A stretch of DNA of 64,000 bases, from NCBI GenBank assembly GCA_963805255.1, contig CAWDTK010000019.1, positions 600,603 through 664,602 on the forward strand, in the 5' to 3' direction. This document shows positions 1-9,285 of this stretch, one piece after another. Each line of letters begins with the position of its first letter. Position 1 is the stretch's first letter. Position numbers and translations under genes: made by a program. The notes under the pieces were generated by a model that searched no databases, was not told where the DNA came from, and saw only the letters and a program-made list of their open reading frames with translations. The stretch is from Bog-532 sp963805255. Lineage in GTDB: Bacteria; Actinomycetota; Actinomycetes; Streptosporangiales; Streptosporangiaceae.

Positions 1-1280
1 GCGCCCGCTGGGCGGAGGCTGCCGCTGCCGCCGGCCTGGACTTCACCCCGGCGTTTCTGAAGAACGAGTGGGAGCAGGTCATCCTGGCCCAGGATCTGCG
101 CAACGAGCAGGCGTACCTGACCTGCCTGCGGACCGGCCGGGGACGGCCGCTCACCAAAGCCCAGCGCAGCCAGGTCTGGCAGGCCGCCCGGCAGGTCACC
201 GCGGAATTGGCCGCGGCCCGCGAGTCCACTCATCTGCAGTTGACTAACGAGGCCACACACCTGCTCCGGCAGGCAAGAGCGCCGCGCTACCGCCACATCC
301 TCGTGGATGAGGCCCAGGACCTGCACCCCTCGCAGTGGCGGCTGCTCCGCGCCGCCGTGGCATCGGGCCCGGACGACCTGTTCATCGCCGCCGACCCGCA
401 CCAGCGCATCTATAACAACCGAGTCTCCCTTGCCAGCCTGCGGATCAGCGTGCGGGGGCGGAGCCGAAGACTGTCCCTGAACTACCGGACAACCCAAGAG
501 ATCCTGGCCTGGGCGATGCCACTGCTCGGAGCCGACCCGGTCACCGGCCTAGACGGCGAAGCCGACTCCCTGCTCGGCTACCGGTCGCCGATGCACGGCC
601 CGCCTCCGCAACTGCGCATGGCGGCCACCCATGCCGAAGAATTCGCTCTTCTTACCGAACGGATCCGCTCGTGGCTAGCCGCCGGCATCGAGCCGCACGC
701 CATCGGGGTGGCGGCCCGGCCCGCCAGCATGGTGCGTGAGGCACGCCAGGCGCTGAAAGCGGATGGCATCGAGACTGCCTCTCTGAACGGCCGGGGCAGC
801 ACACAGGCGGTCCGGGCCGGCACGATGCATGCCATGAAGGGCCTGGAATTCCAGGCCGTCGCGGTCATCGGCGTGCAGCAAGGCGTGATCCCGGAACCAG
901 AGGCGGTCACCCCCGAGGAAGAGGATGCCCTGGCGCACGCCCAGGACCTGCAGCGTGAGCGCTGCGTCCTGTTCGTGGTCTGCACCCGAGCCCGCGATCA
1001 TCTGTACGTCTCCGGCACCGGCAAGCTGAGCACGTTCCTGCCGCCTCGCCCGGCGGATCAGCCTCTGCCTTCTCGCGCCCGCCCAGCCGGCCCGACGCTG
1101 TCTCATCACGCTCGCCCGGCGGAACCGCCTCCGTCCGACTACGGCACCGTTGCCCCGCACACGCGGGCGAACCGGGGACAGCGGCACATCCGGCCCGCGC
1201 AAGGTAACGACGCGGGAACTGCTCCGCCTGCGCGAAGACTCATGGGCACCACGGCTCAGGGGCGCCTCCCTCGTCGCTGA
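1..1280 (+). CDS. UvrD/Rep-family DNA helicase, C-terminal part
   Basis: The frame is open to the left edge, so the start and Walker A region lie outside the window. The visible 425 residues carry superfamily 1 helicase motifs: motif II 'LVDEAQDLHPSQW' near visible residue 100, motif IV 'LNYRTTQEI' near 158, motif V 'GTMHAMKGLEFQ' near 272 and motif VI 'VVCTRARDHLYVS' near 325. The family unwinds DNA 3'-5' with ATP. The last 70 residues are Pro/Ala/Arg-rich and look disordered. This is either a stand-alone UvrD-like helicase or the helicase half of a nuclease fusion; the missing N-terminus would decide. Confidence 0.85.
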   Translation, partial: ARWAEAAAAAGLDFTPAFLKNEWEQVILAQDLRNEQAYLTCLRTGRGRPLTKAQRSQVWQAARQVTAELAAARESTHLQLTNEATHLLRQARAPRYRHILVDEAQDLHPSQWRLLRAAVASGPDDLFIAADPHQRIYNNRVSLASLRISVRGRSRRLSLNYRTTQEILAWAMPLLGADPVTGLDGEADSLLGYRSPMHGPPPQLRMAATHAEEFALLTERIRSWLAAGIEPHAIGVAARPASMVREARQALKADGIETASLNGRGSTQAVRAGTMHAMKGLEFQAVAVIGVQQGVIPEPEAVTPEEEDALAHAQDLQRERCVLFVVCTRARDHLYVSGTGKLSTFLPPRPADQPLPSRARPAGPTLSHHARPAEPPPSDYGTVAPHTRANRGQRHIRPAQGNDAGTAPPARRLMGTTAQGRLPRR

Positions 1281-1417
1281 AGCAGCAACCGATGCAGAGA
1301 AATCCCAGGTCAACGACTACGACCGAATTTTGAAACCGCACAGGGCCGCCGCCGATCTGATAGCGCCCGAGGCCGATTGGCCGCGGGCATGGCGCCTATC
1401 CGCCGTGATGCTGATCC

Positions 1418-3825
1418 CTATCGGCAGTGGTAGAGCGTCTCCGCGACGGTGGCGGCGACCGCCCTGGCGGCCGCGCTGGCGCTGGCCGAGGTCGCGGAAC
1501 CGCCGTAGGCCGACGCGGGCACCGCGGTGCAGCTGTGCGCGGCCCACGAGGTGACAGATGCGACGGTGCCGCCGCCTCCGCCGAAGCCGCCCCGGCCGCC
1601 GGTCATTACGTAGTGCAGCTTGCCCTGCTTGACGTACTGCTCGAGCTGGGCGACGGTCGGCGCGGGATCGCTGCCGGTGAACCCGCCCATGGCCATCACC
1701 GGTATGCCGCCGGTCTGCAGGATGACGGCCGCCGCCGCCGAGGACCCCCGTACAGCGACCAGCCAGGTCGCGCCGTCGCGATGAGCTTCCAGGTAAGCGA
1801 TCAGCTGCTTGCTGACCGGCTCGCCAAGCCTGCCGCTGACCCGGTCCGCACCCCCACCCAGGCCGGCTGCGTCACGGTCGGTTCCGTCCTGCCGGTAGGC
1901 GTCTGCCGGCCCGGAGCCTGTCCGCCCGGAGCCGGCCCGAGCCCGCCGCCGTAGCCGGTGCGCGCGCCGCCGAGGCCGGCGAAGTCCCTGAGGTCACCTG
2001 CGAAGCCGCCGAGCCCACCGAAAGCGCCGCCTGCGGTCGGGCCTGCCACCGGGTTGGTGCCCTCGATCGTGCGGGAAAGCGGCGTCGCCGCGTACGCGGC
2101 AGGTCCCGCCAGGACCGCGATCAGGCCGGCCACCCCGGCGACCGCCAGCAGGCGGCTATGCCGGCCCGCCGCGACGCGGCGGCCACGCCCGTCTGCCTGG
2201 CCCGCGCTCCGTTGCCCGCGCAGGTCGCCACCAGAGCTCATGCCATCAGCGGAGCGCCGGGCGTGCAGCCAGCCGAACGCCAGGGCGAGCACCGCCACGA
2301 CCGTTGCTCCCGCGACGGTCCAGGGCAGCCACGAGTTCCAGCCCGGTGTGCGGCGCAGCAGGACGACGGCCCACGCGCCCGTTACGGCGATCGCCAGCGG
2401 AAGCATCAGGCTCCAGCGGCCGGAGCGGCGATACGCCTGATAGAAGGCCACCGCGCCGATGCCGGTCAGCGCGGCGACCGGCGGCGCCATGGCGCTGGTG
2501 TAGTACGAGTGCTGGATGCCCTGCTGGAAGCTGAGCACAAAGAATTCCAGCAGCAGCCAGCCGCCCCACAGCATTACGCTGGCGCGCGCGAGGTCCGTCC
2601 GCGGCCGCCGCCCGATGAGGATGAGCGTGCCGACCAGCGCGATGGCGGCGAACGGGAGGAGCCAGGAGATCTGGCCGCCGAGCGTCGAGGCGAACATCCG
2701 CCCGATGCCCGCCTGGCCGCCGAAACCGCCGAAGCCTCCGGTCCGGTGGGCGAGTTCGCTGAGGTTGCCCCCGTGGCCCCCGCCGCAAGTCCCGCCGGTC
2801 CCGGTGCCGGCCCCAGCGCCGAGGTCCGTCCCGGCTCCGGTCGCGGCCCCCGTCCCGGCGCCGCCAAAGCCGCCACGGCGCCCCAAGCCCTGGCTGCCAC
2901 TGATGCGGCCGAAGCCGTTGTAGCCGACGGCCAGATTCCAGGCGGTGTCGTTTGCGCTGCTACCGATGTAAGGACGGCTCGACTTTGGGATGAGGTCGAC
3001 GATGGTCATCCAGGACAGCGTGATCACGGCCAGCACGCCGCCGGCGGCGAGCAGCCGCCCGATTCGGGCGCGCAGCCGGCCGTTCGCCGCGATCAGGTAC
3101 ACGATCGGCAGCGCGGGCAGCGCAATGAACCCCTCGAGCATCTTCGTGTTGAACGCGAGCCCGAACGCGATCGCGCTCAGCATCAGCCAGAGCAGCGGGT
3201 GCCCCTTGCCCTCCAGGTCAGGATCTCGGCCGGGCCGGCCGGCCCGCAGCGACTCAAGCAGCCCCCATGCGCCGAGCGCCAGCAGCAGCGTCAGCATCGT
3301 GTCGGGGTTGTTGTCCCGGTCGATCGCCACGACCACCGGGGTCAGGGTCAGGGCGAGCGCCGCGATCAGCCCGGCCGCCTGCGCGCCGCGCTCTCCGGTC
3401 AGGCCGGCCACGCTGCGCCGTACGGCCGCGTAGACGACGGCGACCGCGGCGACGCCTTCGGCCGCCTGGGGCAGCAGCAGGCTCCAGCTGTTGAATCCGA
3501 AGAAACGCGCGGAGATCCCCATGACCCAGAACGCGAACGGCGGCTTGTCGACCGTGATGAACGACGCCGAGTCCAGCGAACCGTAGAAGAATGCCTTCCA
3601 GCTCTCGGTCCCGCTGAGCACCGCGGCCGCGTAGAACGTGTTCGCGTCCCCGTTGCGGGACAGGTCCCACGAGTACAGGAGCGCGGCCAGGACGAGCACG
3701 GCCCATAGCGCGGGCCGTGCCCAGACCGGATCGGACGGGCGGCCGAGCACGAGCCGCTTGAGCCGGCCGCGCGGCGGCCGGGCCGGCTCGGCGGCCGGGC
3801 TAGTCTCTCTCAGTTCAGCGGTCAT
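1418..3825 (-). pseudogene. GT39-family membrane mannosyltransferase (ArnT/PMT-like), frame-broken
   Basis: The product is a polytopic GT-C glycosyltransferase that would move a sugar from a polyprenyl-phosphate donor to an extracytoplasmic acceptor. The N-terminal half has the family signatures 'SRNGDANTFYAAAV' and 'TVDKPPFAFWVMG', then about ten hydrophobic segments and a Gly/Ala-rich loop (near residues 310-350). The first frame stops at 1801. The conserved C-terminus ('LIAYLEAHRDGATWLVAV', 'VMAMGGFTGSDPAPTVAQLE') continues in another frame to 1418. One missing base near 1850, in a G-rich stretch, explains this; restoring it gives 802 residues, normal for the family. The start overlaps the upstream GT2 gene by 11 bp, so the two are co-translated. 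A sequencing error is as likely as a real mutation. Confidence 0.8.
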
Positions 3826-4702
3826 CGACGCTGCTCCGGGCGGTTAGTTCGGTATCTGCCGAACGGCACTGGGTGCCTGTACCGCGGCTGCTCAGGAGCG
3901 GGCGCTGCTTGCCGGGGCGAAAGCGGAGCCGCGCCATGCCCCGCACGTCGGCCAGTGCGGTGCGGACGATGTCAACTTTACTTTCCTGGCGCTCGACCCA
4001 GGTGACAGGAAGCTCGGCGATGCGAAGCCCGCTGCGCTGAGCGAGCATCAGGAGTTCGGTGTCGAAAAACCAGGCATCGTCTTCGACGGCCGGAAGCAGC
4101 GCCCTGATGACCTCGGTTCGGCCGGCCTTGAACCCGCATTGCGCGTCCGAGAAGCGGGCCGAAAGGACGGCACGCAGCAGCAGGTTATAGCCGCGCGAGA
4201 TGATCTCGCGCTTAAGGCTGCGTGTCACTTTGGCCCTGCGCGACAGGCGGCTGCCGGTGGCCAGGTCACTGTGACCGGACAGCAGCGGGGCGACCAGCGG
4301 GAGGAACGCGTCCAGGCCGGTGGACAGGTCGGCGTCCATATAGGCGACGACGTTGGCGTGGCTGCTGCCCCAGATGTGGCGAAGCGCGAACCCGCGGCCC
4401 TTGCGGTCGAGATGGATGGCCCTGACCCCGGGTAGTTCCGCGGGCATCCGCTGAGCTATAGCGAAAGTGCCGTCCGTGCTGCCATTGTCCGCGATGGTGA
4501 TGAGGAAGCGAAAAGGAAAGTTAGCGGTCAGGTACAAGTGGAGTCGGCGGACGCTCTCCGCGAGGACTGTCTCCTCGTTATATACGGGGATGGTCACCTC
4601 GACGAGACACTCGCGCGCCGCCGCGGGCGGGGCTGGCGGCTGGCCCCCGTTGCTCAGCAACACCGAACTCGCCGGGGCTTCCCCGCTCAGTTCACCCGTC
4701 AT
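3815..4702 (-). CDS. GT2 polyprenyl-phosphate glycosyltransferase (DPM1-like)
   Basis: This 295-residue GT-A enzyme shows the nucleotide-sugar fold: 'VTIPVYNEE' near residue 37, 'IADNGSTDGT' near 71, the metal-binding 'AYMDADLST' near 119 and 'DAQCGFKAGR' near 190. These fit dolichyl/polyprenyl-phosphate sugar synthases, which charge the lipid carrier on the cytoplasmic face. The gene lies directly upstream of the GT39 gene and overlaps its start, giving a carrier-charging enzyme followed by the membrane transferase. The first 30 residues are low-complexity and no better start is obvious. The sugar cannot be read from sequence. Confidence 0.85.
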   Translation of the reverse strand: MTGELSGEAPASSVLLSNGGQPPAPPAAARECLVEVTIPVYNEETVLAESVRRLHLYLTANFPFRFLITIADNGSTDGTFAIAQRMPAELPGVRAIHLDRKGRGFALRHIWGSSHANVVAYMDADLSTGLDAFLPLVAPLLSGHSDLATGSRLSRRAKVTRSLKREIISRGYNLLLRAVLSARFSDAQCGFKAGRTEVIRALLPAVEDDAWFFDTELLMLAQRSGLRIAELPVTWVERQESKVDIVRTALADVRGMARLRFRPGKQRPLLSSRGTGTQCRSADTELTARSSVDDR

Positions 4703-5241
4703 GCACGGCTTCCCGCAGTGCGGCTATCTTCTTCATGCCCGCTACGATGAACCGCCCGAATCAGCGCATGTTGAAGCTAACGTCAAAAAAAGCTGAGAGC
4801 CGGGGCGCTTCTGATCGTATGTCCGGCAGGTGAGATATGCAGTGCCTGGAAAGGCTTTAGTACTGTTTTCACCTGTTTGTACGTATTCGGAAATCGTGTG
4901 GCTGGGGGCGAGCTGGACCGCGTCCACCAGGGCAAACGCGAACCGGACCACAGGACTTCCGAATAGTTACCTGTTTTCCGTGCCTTTGCCAAAATTGCCA
5001 TCCTCCGTAACTTGCGATTTCCGGCGCGGAAATCAGGCCGGGGAGCGGTGACGTGCCGACGGCATTGACGATGCTGACCGTCGGCCAGAACACAGGTCGC
5101 ACTACCCTCCCGCGGCTCCCAGATCGGCGGGCCCGATGTCACACTGAGCCGGTTATAGGTGGTTCGGCAACAAAACCACCGGCTCCACCACAAACCCACA
5201 GCTACGGCCGCACGGAAGCATCAGCACCCAGTAGGCATGGC
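4703..5241. other. intergenic region, no gene recognised
   Basis: About 540 bp lie between the GT2 start and the DUF397 terminator. Bases 4780-5010 are more AT-rich than the flanks. No frame shows a recognisable protein or convincing ribosome binding site. The promoter of the GT2-GT39 pair should lie at the left end. Confidence 0.4.
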
Positions 5242-5272
5242 AAAATGCCCGCCGCGAACCTGCGGCGGGGCA
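5242..5272 (-). terminator. Rho-independent terminator after the DUF397 gene
   Basis: Read on the minus strand, a GC stem (TGCCCCGCCGC / GCGGCGGGCA, one bulged base, 6-nt loop) is followed at once by TTTT. It sits about 20 nt past the DUF397 stop codon, where an intrinsic terminator is expected. Confidence 0.75.
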
Positions 5273-5290
5273 CTGTGGGGCCGCAGGCTG

Positions 5291-5485
5291 CTAGCCCGCG
5301 TTACCGCTCTTGATTCTTGCCGCGAACTCGCGCCACATCTGGGCGCTGAACGCCAGGCGCCCGCCGTCAGGGTTCCTGCTGTCACGCACGAGGATGCGGC
5401 CCGACGTGGCCACCTCTATGCACTGGCCGCCGTTGCTGCCGCTGTAGCTTGACTTCTGCCAGCTCAGGGCGCTGTTTCCGTCCAT
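5291..5485 (-). CDS. DUF397 domain protein
   Basis: This 64-residue protein has the DUF397 pattern: 'LSWQKSSYSGSNGGQCIEVA', then 'ILVRDSRNPDGGRLAF' and a final 'MWREFAARIKSG'. DUF397 proteins are very common in filamentous actinomycetes and usually sit beside a Scr1/XRE-type HTH regulator with which they are thought to work. No such partner lies next to it here. The frame stays open upstream, but that part is low-complexity, so ATG 5485 is preferred. Upstream Shine-Dalgarno is weak. Confidence 0.85.
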   Translation of the reverse strand: MDGNSALSWQKSSYSGSNGGQCIEVATSGRILVRDSRNPDGGRLAFSAQMWREFAARIKSGNAG

Positions 5486-5642
5486 CGTTGCTGAATCACA
5501 CCTTCTATCAGGTCTCGCGATGCCCCCTTGGACAGAGCATCGCCCCGGAGGGTATGAAAACGTAGCGCAACCATGGACACCGTAGCGGTGTCCTGCTGGC
5601 GTCGACGCAGTCCGCACTGTCGTCGCCCGCGACGATGGGCCC

Positions 5643-7664
5643 CTACCGCGCGGCAGAGCCGGCTGGCGTGACGGACAGGTTGCCGAACTGATCGGTCTGG
5701 TACCCGGAAGTGCCGAACCCGACCATGCCCGAGGAGTAGCTGGAATCGGTGACGGTACCGACGGTGGTGCCGTTGATCGCCGCGGAGATCGAGTCACCGT
5801 TGAAGGTCAGCGCCAGATGCTGCCAGGTACCGGTGCCGGGCGCGGTGACCGTACCGCTGGCCAGGGTGGTCAGCGTGCCGCTGGTGTCATTCCGCACGAT
5901 CGACCAGGCGCCGGTGTCGCTGAGCTGGAGATAGTACTCATTGATGCGGGCCGGGCCGAACGCTTTTTGGGTGCCCACGCGTCCCAGCAGCTGCACCGAG
6001 CCTGCCCGCTCCAGCAGCGCGTCGGCGGAGACGGTGTAGTTGGTCCAGCTGAGGGCGCCGCCGATCGAATAGGGGCTGGAGTTGCTGTCCCACTCGATCG
6101 GCTGCACGGCGGCCTGCTGCTGGACGCACTGCCCGGACCGGCCTCCTGCGCACGGCTCCACCTCGAAGGCGCCCTGCTGCTGGGACAGGTAGCGGGGCTG
6201 CTGGCCCACGGTGTCGCTGTCGAAATCGCCGGAGTACGGCAACGGCAGCGTGCCCTGTGCCGGACTGGCCGCGGTGCCCTTGCCCTGGCCGGTGGTGGTG
6301 GTCAGCGTATAGATGTAACCGGGCTGCACGGTCAGGGAGTACGAGCCGTCGGACGGCGTGATGCCGGGTTGCTGGACGAAGGTGTTCGCTGCGGTCGGAT
6401 CGTTCAGGTCAGTGGACCACACGTGCACGGTGCTGGTGGACAGGCCGCCGGAAACGGACACGTTAACGGTTTGCGCCGCGGTGGCCGTCGTGGTCTCGAT
6501 GATCGTGGAGTAGTCGCTGCCGTTGGTGGATTTCAGCGAGACATAGCTGCCGCTGGACTCGCTGCCGTCCAGGTAGCCGGACCCGGAGTTGAGGAACTGC
6601 CAGCCCGGCTGGGTGAACTGGGTGACCTGGGCGGTGGCCCACAGGCTCTCGCCAACGCTGTAGGCACCCGACCACGGCTGACTGGCCAGGATCAGCCCGG
6701 CGGTGGCGAGGGGCAGGTTCGGGTAGATGGCGGCGACCAGCGGCCAGTTGATGTCGGCGGTCAGGCCGGCATCGACGTAGCCGCGGGTGATCGAGCGGAT
6801 CAGCGCGGGCGCGCCTGCGTTCAGGTCCTGCGAGCCGTTCTCGCTGGCCCACAGCGGCTTGCCGGTGCCGATGGCGGCCGGGTTGGCCGGGCAGGTGCCG
6901 TCACTGCCGCCGTCGCCGCCCGCGCACGGGTAATGCACGCCGATGACCGAGACCGCGTGGGCGAAGGCGGGGTCGGCCGCGATGTCGCTGGCGATGCTCC
7001 AGTCGCTGTCGGCGCCCACGATCTGCACGCCCGGGTAGCCGTCCGCGGTGAGCGTGGCGCGTAGCTGCTCATACCAGGAGATGTTGTAGCCGCGCTCGTT
7101 CCAGCCACCGAGGTAGTTGATGGTCAGCCCATGCGAAGTCGCGCAGTTCAGCCAGGCGACCAGGTAGCTGATCATGTCGGTGGACCAGAAGTTGCCGCCG
7201 CCGATCCAGCCCGGCGCGCCCCACGCCAGCCCATACAGCTTGATGCCGGGGTTGCGGGCCCTGGCCTGCTCCATCAGCCACCACTCATACCCCGCGTTGC
7301 AGTCGACGGAGCCCTGCGTGTGCTCGATGCTTGATTCGGAGCCGTCGGTGGAGTTGGTGTCGCCGCCGATCTCCACCTTCAGGATCTGCAGGCCGGCCCC
7401 ATAGCCCGGCTTGAACAGGTAGTCCAGCATCTGCTGCTGCTGGGCGGCCGGGTAGTCAGTCAGCAGCCGCGAGTTGCCTCCGCCGGCGCTGATCGCCCCG
7501 ATACCGTCAAAGGCCCGGCCGGCGCTCGTGCCGTCCACGGAGATCGCCGTCTGGGCGAGCGCGGGCGTCGCCGGGAGCGCGAGGAGGCTATACGCCGCAC
7601 CCAGCAGCGCCGCGCCGACGAGCACAGCGACGCGTGTCGACCATGGCAGCCAGATTCTGTTCAT
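5643..7664 (-). CDS. secreted GH59 galactocerebrosidase-like glycosidase
   Basis: The 673-residue protein opens with a signal peptide (basic 'MNRIWLPWSTR', hydrophobic core, cleavage near 'ALAQTA'). Residues 40-330 match family GH59 (galactosylceramidase): 'FDGIGAISAGGGNSRLL', 'YLFKPGYGAGLQILKVEIGG', 'GGWNERGYNISW' with the putative acid/base Glu near 191, and 'LWASENGSQ' with the putative nucleophile Glu near 276. A middle beta-sandwich is followed by a LamG-like domain from about residue 475 ('GDFDSDTVGQQPRYLSQQQG'). GH59 enzymes release galactose from beta-galactosyl conjugates; the bacterial substrate is not evident from sequence. No operon partner; the gene reads in the same direction as the peptidase upstream. 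Confidence 0.85.
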   Translation of the reverse strand: MNRIWLPWSTRVAVLVGAALLGAAYSLLALPATPALAQTAISVDGTSAGRAFDGIGAISAGGGNSRLLTDYPAAQQQQMLDYLFKPGYGAGLQILKVEIGGDTNSTDGSESSIEHTQGSVDCNAGYEWWLMEQARARNPGIKLYGLAWGAPGWIGGGNFWSTDMISYLVAWLNCATSHGLTINYLGGWNERGYNISWYEQLRATLTADGYPGVQIVGADSDWSIASDIAADPAFAHAVSVIGVHYPCAGGDGGSDGTCPANPAAIGTGKPLWASENGSQDLNAGAPALIRSITRGYVDAGLTADINWPLVAAIYPNLPLATAGLILASQPWSGAYSVGESLWATAQVTQFTQPGWQFLNSGSGYLDGSESSGSYVSLKSTNGSDYSTIIETTTATAAQTVNVSVSGGLSTSTVHVWSTDLNDPTAANTFVQQPGITPSDGSYSLTVQPGYIYTLTTTTGQGKGTAASPAQGTLPLPYSGDFDSDTVGQQPRYLSQQQGAFEVEPCAGGRSGQCVQQQAAVQPIEWDSNSSPYSIGGALSWTNYTVSADALLERAGSVQLLGRVGTQKAFGPARINEYYLQLSDTGAWSIVRNDTSGTLTTLASGTVTAPGTGTWQHLALTFNGDSISAAINGTTVGTVTDSSYSSGMVGFGTSGYQTDQFGNLSVTPAGSAAR

Positions 7665-7929
7665 TCCTGCCCCTCCAGCTTCAGCTGCCGCAGGCCGGCA
7701 TTGGCGGCTCGCAGCGCGGTCAGCTCACCGGGAACAGGGGGCACATCGGGCACAATCCGCACTTCACCACAGCCAGCCCACCGTGATCAAGGCACCACAC
7801 CAAGCCTCTACCGCCCGGATACTCGAATCGATAGCTGACCTGCACCATCGGCATCAGGCTTGCGGCGGTGACGGCTGGCTGGCCGAGCGCTGCTCGAGAT
7901 CGTTCACCTGCCGGTTCGCCGGATGCTCG

Positions 7930-8116
7930 GCCTGGCCGTCCTGGTATTCCCCGGCGACTGGGCGAAAGAAGCCGGGCTGCTGATACTTCGGCACGAGAAC
8001 GCGGTGCCGCGCCGCCATCTCGGCACAGGAGAATCCGCCGTGGGGATACCGCCGCATCTACGGCGAGCTGACAAGGCCCGGCGTGACGGTCGCGCCGTCC
8101 ACGCTGTTTCGGGCAA
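7930..8116 (+). pseudogene. remnant of an IS3/IS481-type integrase
   Basis: Two short motifs of an rve-type transposase survive. One frame reads 'GLLILRHENAVPRRH'; a different frame 3' of it (about 8031-8100) reads 'WGYRRIYGELTRPGVTVAPSTL'. In intact members these motifs are about 60-90 residues apart in one frame, so the copy has an internal deletion and a frame change. No stop-to-stop frame could be functional. Confidence 0.65.
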
Positions 8117-8170
8117 CACCTCTGCGGCGCAAGTCTGATGTGCAGCGCCCGGATAGGACTTTTGCCAGAG

Positions 8171-9040
8171 CTAAGAGCCAAGCTCCCAGGCGACGGCGAA
8201 CCCGTTGCCGTTGCTGCTGAGCGCTCCGGGCAGGCTCTGACTGTTGCCGGAGGAATCAACCATGGTGATGTCGTCGTCAGGGAATGCCGAGATCCCTCCC
8301 GAGGTCGAGCCAGACGTCACAGTGGCACCCGTCACTGTCCAGGTTCCGAAATCGGAAAGCGGAGAGACCCCGCTTGAGCCGGTTGGCGCCTCCGCGATCC
8401 ACTCGGCGCTGCTATCCGCGCAGTCTGAGCAGCTCTGGGTGGTGGAAAAGCTGCTGGCCGGGTTGGTGGAATCGGTGACCGTGAGCGTGTCGCTGGTGCC
8501 GGCAGTGGCCACCGAAGCGCTGATGCTGTCTCCCGGGCTCACGGACTCGCCAACCAGCTGGACAACGTTGCTCGGATACATCTCCCACCACGTGTAGTAG
8601 TAGGCGGCGCCCCCGTAGCACTCAGCCATCGTGCCGTCCTGTTCCACCGAGTCGCTGCCGTAGCCGTCGATCCCGACCCAGAAGGCGGCGACCGACATCT
8701 GAGAGGTACAGCTGACCGAGGGTTCTGTCCAGTTGCCCTTGACCTGGCTGTAGGTGTTACCCGCGCTACTGTCGTCGGCATAGCCGGACCAGTTGTTACT
8801 CTCCACCTCGCTCAGGCCCTTGACTCGCAGCGCGTGCCTGGATACGTGATGATCGGCGGCGCGCTGCCCGGTCCCAAGCCCGTCCAGCGCGGCGCGGGCG
8901 GCCGAGGCAGCGCGGGCGTCTACCGAAGCATAGGTCCCGGCCGTGCTGGCGCCCGCGGCCGGGCCGAAGCCCACGAACAGCCCTAACACTGGCACGAAAG
9001 CCATCAGGGAAAAGAACAGGGACCTTGGGAGACGATGCAT
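8171..9040 (-). CDS. secreted G1-family (eqolisin-type) glutamic peptidase
   Basis: The 289-residue precursor has a signal peptide ('MHRLPRSLFFS' then a hydrophobic core to 'GPAAGA') and a propeptide-like segment to about residue 85. The mature part starts at 'SNNWSGYADD'. The G1 catalytic pair is present: Gln in 'VEQDGTMAECYGG' near 132 and Glu in 'SAEWIAEAP' near 213. Members are acid-active endopeptidases of the Gln/Glu dyad type. An upstream in-frame ATG at 9070 would add ten polar residues before the signal peptide, so ATG 9040 is preferred. It reads towards the GH59 gene across 500 bp containing a transposase remnant. Confidence 0.85.
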   Translation of the reverse strand: MHRLPRSLFFSLMAFVPVLGLFVGFGPAAGASTAGTYASVDARAASAARAALDGLGTGQRAADHHVSRHALRVKGLSEVESNNWSGYADDSSAGNTYSQVKGNWTEPSVSCTSQMSVAAFWVGIDGYGSDSVEQDGTMAECYGGAAYYYTWWEMYPSNVVQLVGESVSPGDSISASVATAGTSDTLTVTDSTNPASSFSTTQSCSDCADSSAEWIAEAPTGSSGVSPLSDFGTWTVTGATVTSGSTSGGISAFPDDDITMVDSSGNSQSLPGALSSNGNGFAVAWELGS

Positions 9041-9156
9041 AGCCGGGTTGCCTCTAGATTTCACATCCAATATCTACCGGCGATCGGGCGCGGCCGCGCG
9101 CGTCCCCTTCCTTTTTTCTGCGCGAGGATTTTTGGGCTTCTGCCTTCGCGGCCCTG

Positions 9157-9285
9157 TCAGAGGTGCGCTCCCAGGGCGCCGAGCGGTCCGCGGCCGACCA
9201 GCCCGAAGCCCACTACAACGAGCATCATGGTAGCGAGCGCCACGGTGATCACCCGGTAGGCGATGACGTGCAGTGGTGTTGTCAT
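9157..9285 (-). CDS. 42-residue single-pass membrane peptide
   Basis: The frame 'MTTPLHVIAYRVITVALATM...' encodes one transmembrane helix (about residues 9-30) and a short Gly-rich tail. Its ATG overlaps the stop of the preceding zinc-ribbon gene (ATGA), the same coupling used elsewhere in this operon, which supports it as a real gene. It is the last gene before a 115-bp gap. Function unknown; it may anchor or assist the zinc-ribbon membrane protein. Confidence 0.6.
   Translation of the reverse strand: MTTPLHVIAYRVITVALATMMLVVVGFGLVGRGPLGALGAHL

Noticed and set aside
2158..3708. 516-codon plus-strand frame
   Set aside because: Antisense shadow of the GT39 gene. Its Arg/Gln/His-rich composition is typical of high-GC shadow frames.
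4742..5199. overlapping minus-strand frames in the first large gap
   Set aside because: No protein-like pattern, poor starts, and atypical composition for this genome.
5817..7064. 415-codon plus-strand frame
   Set aside because: Antisense to the GH59 gene; Gly/Val/Arg-rich with no motif.
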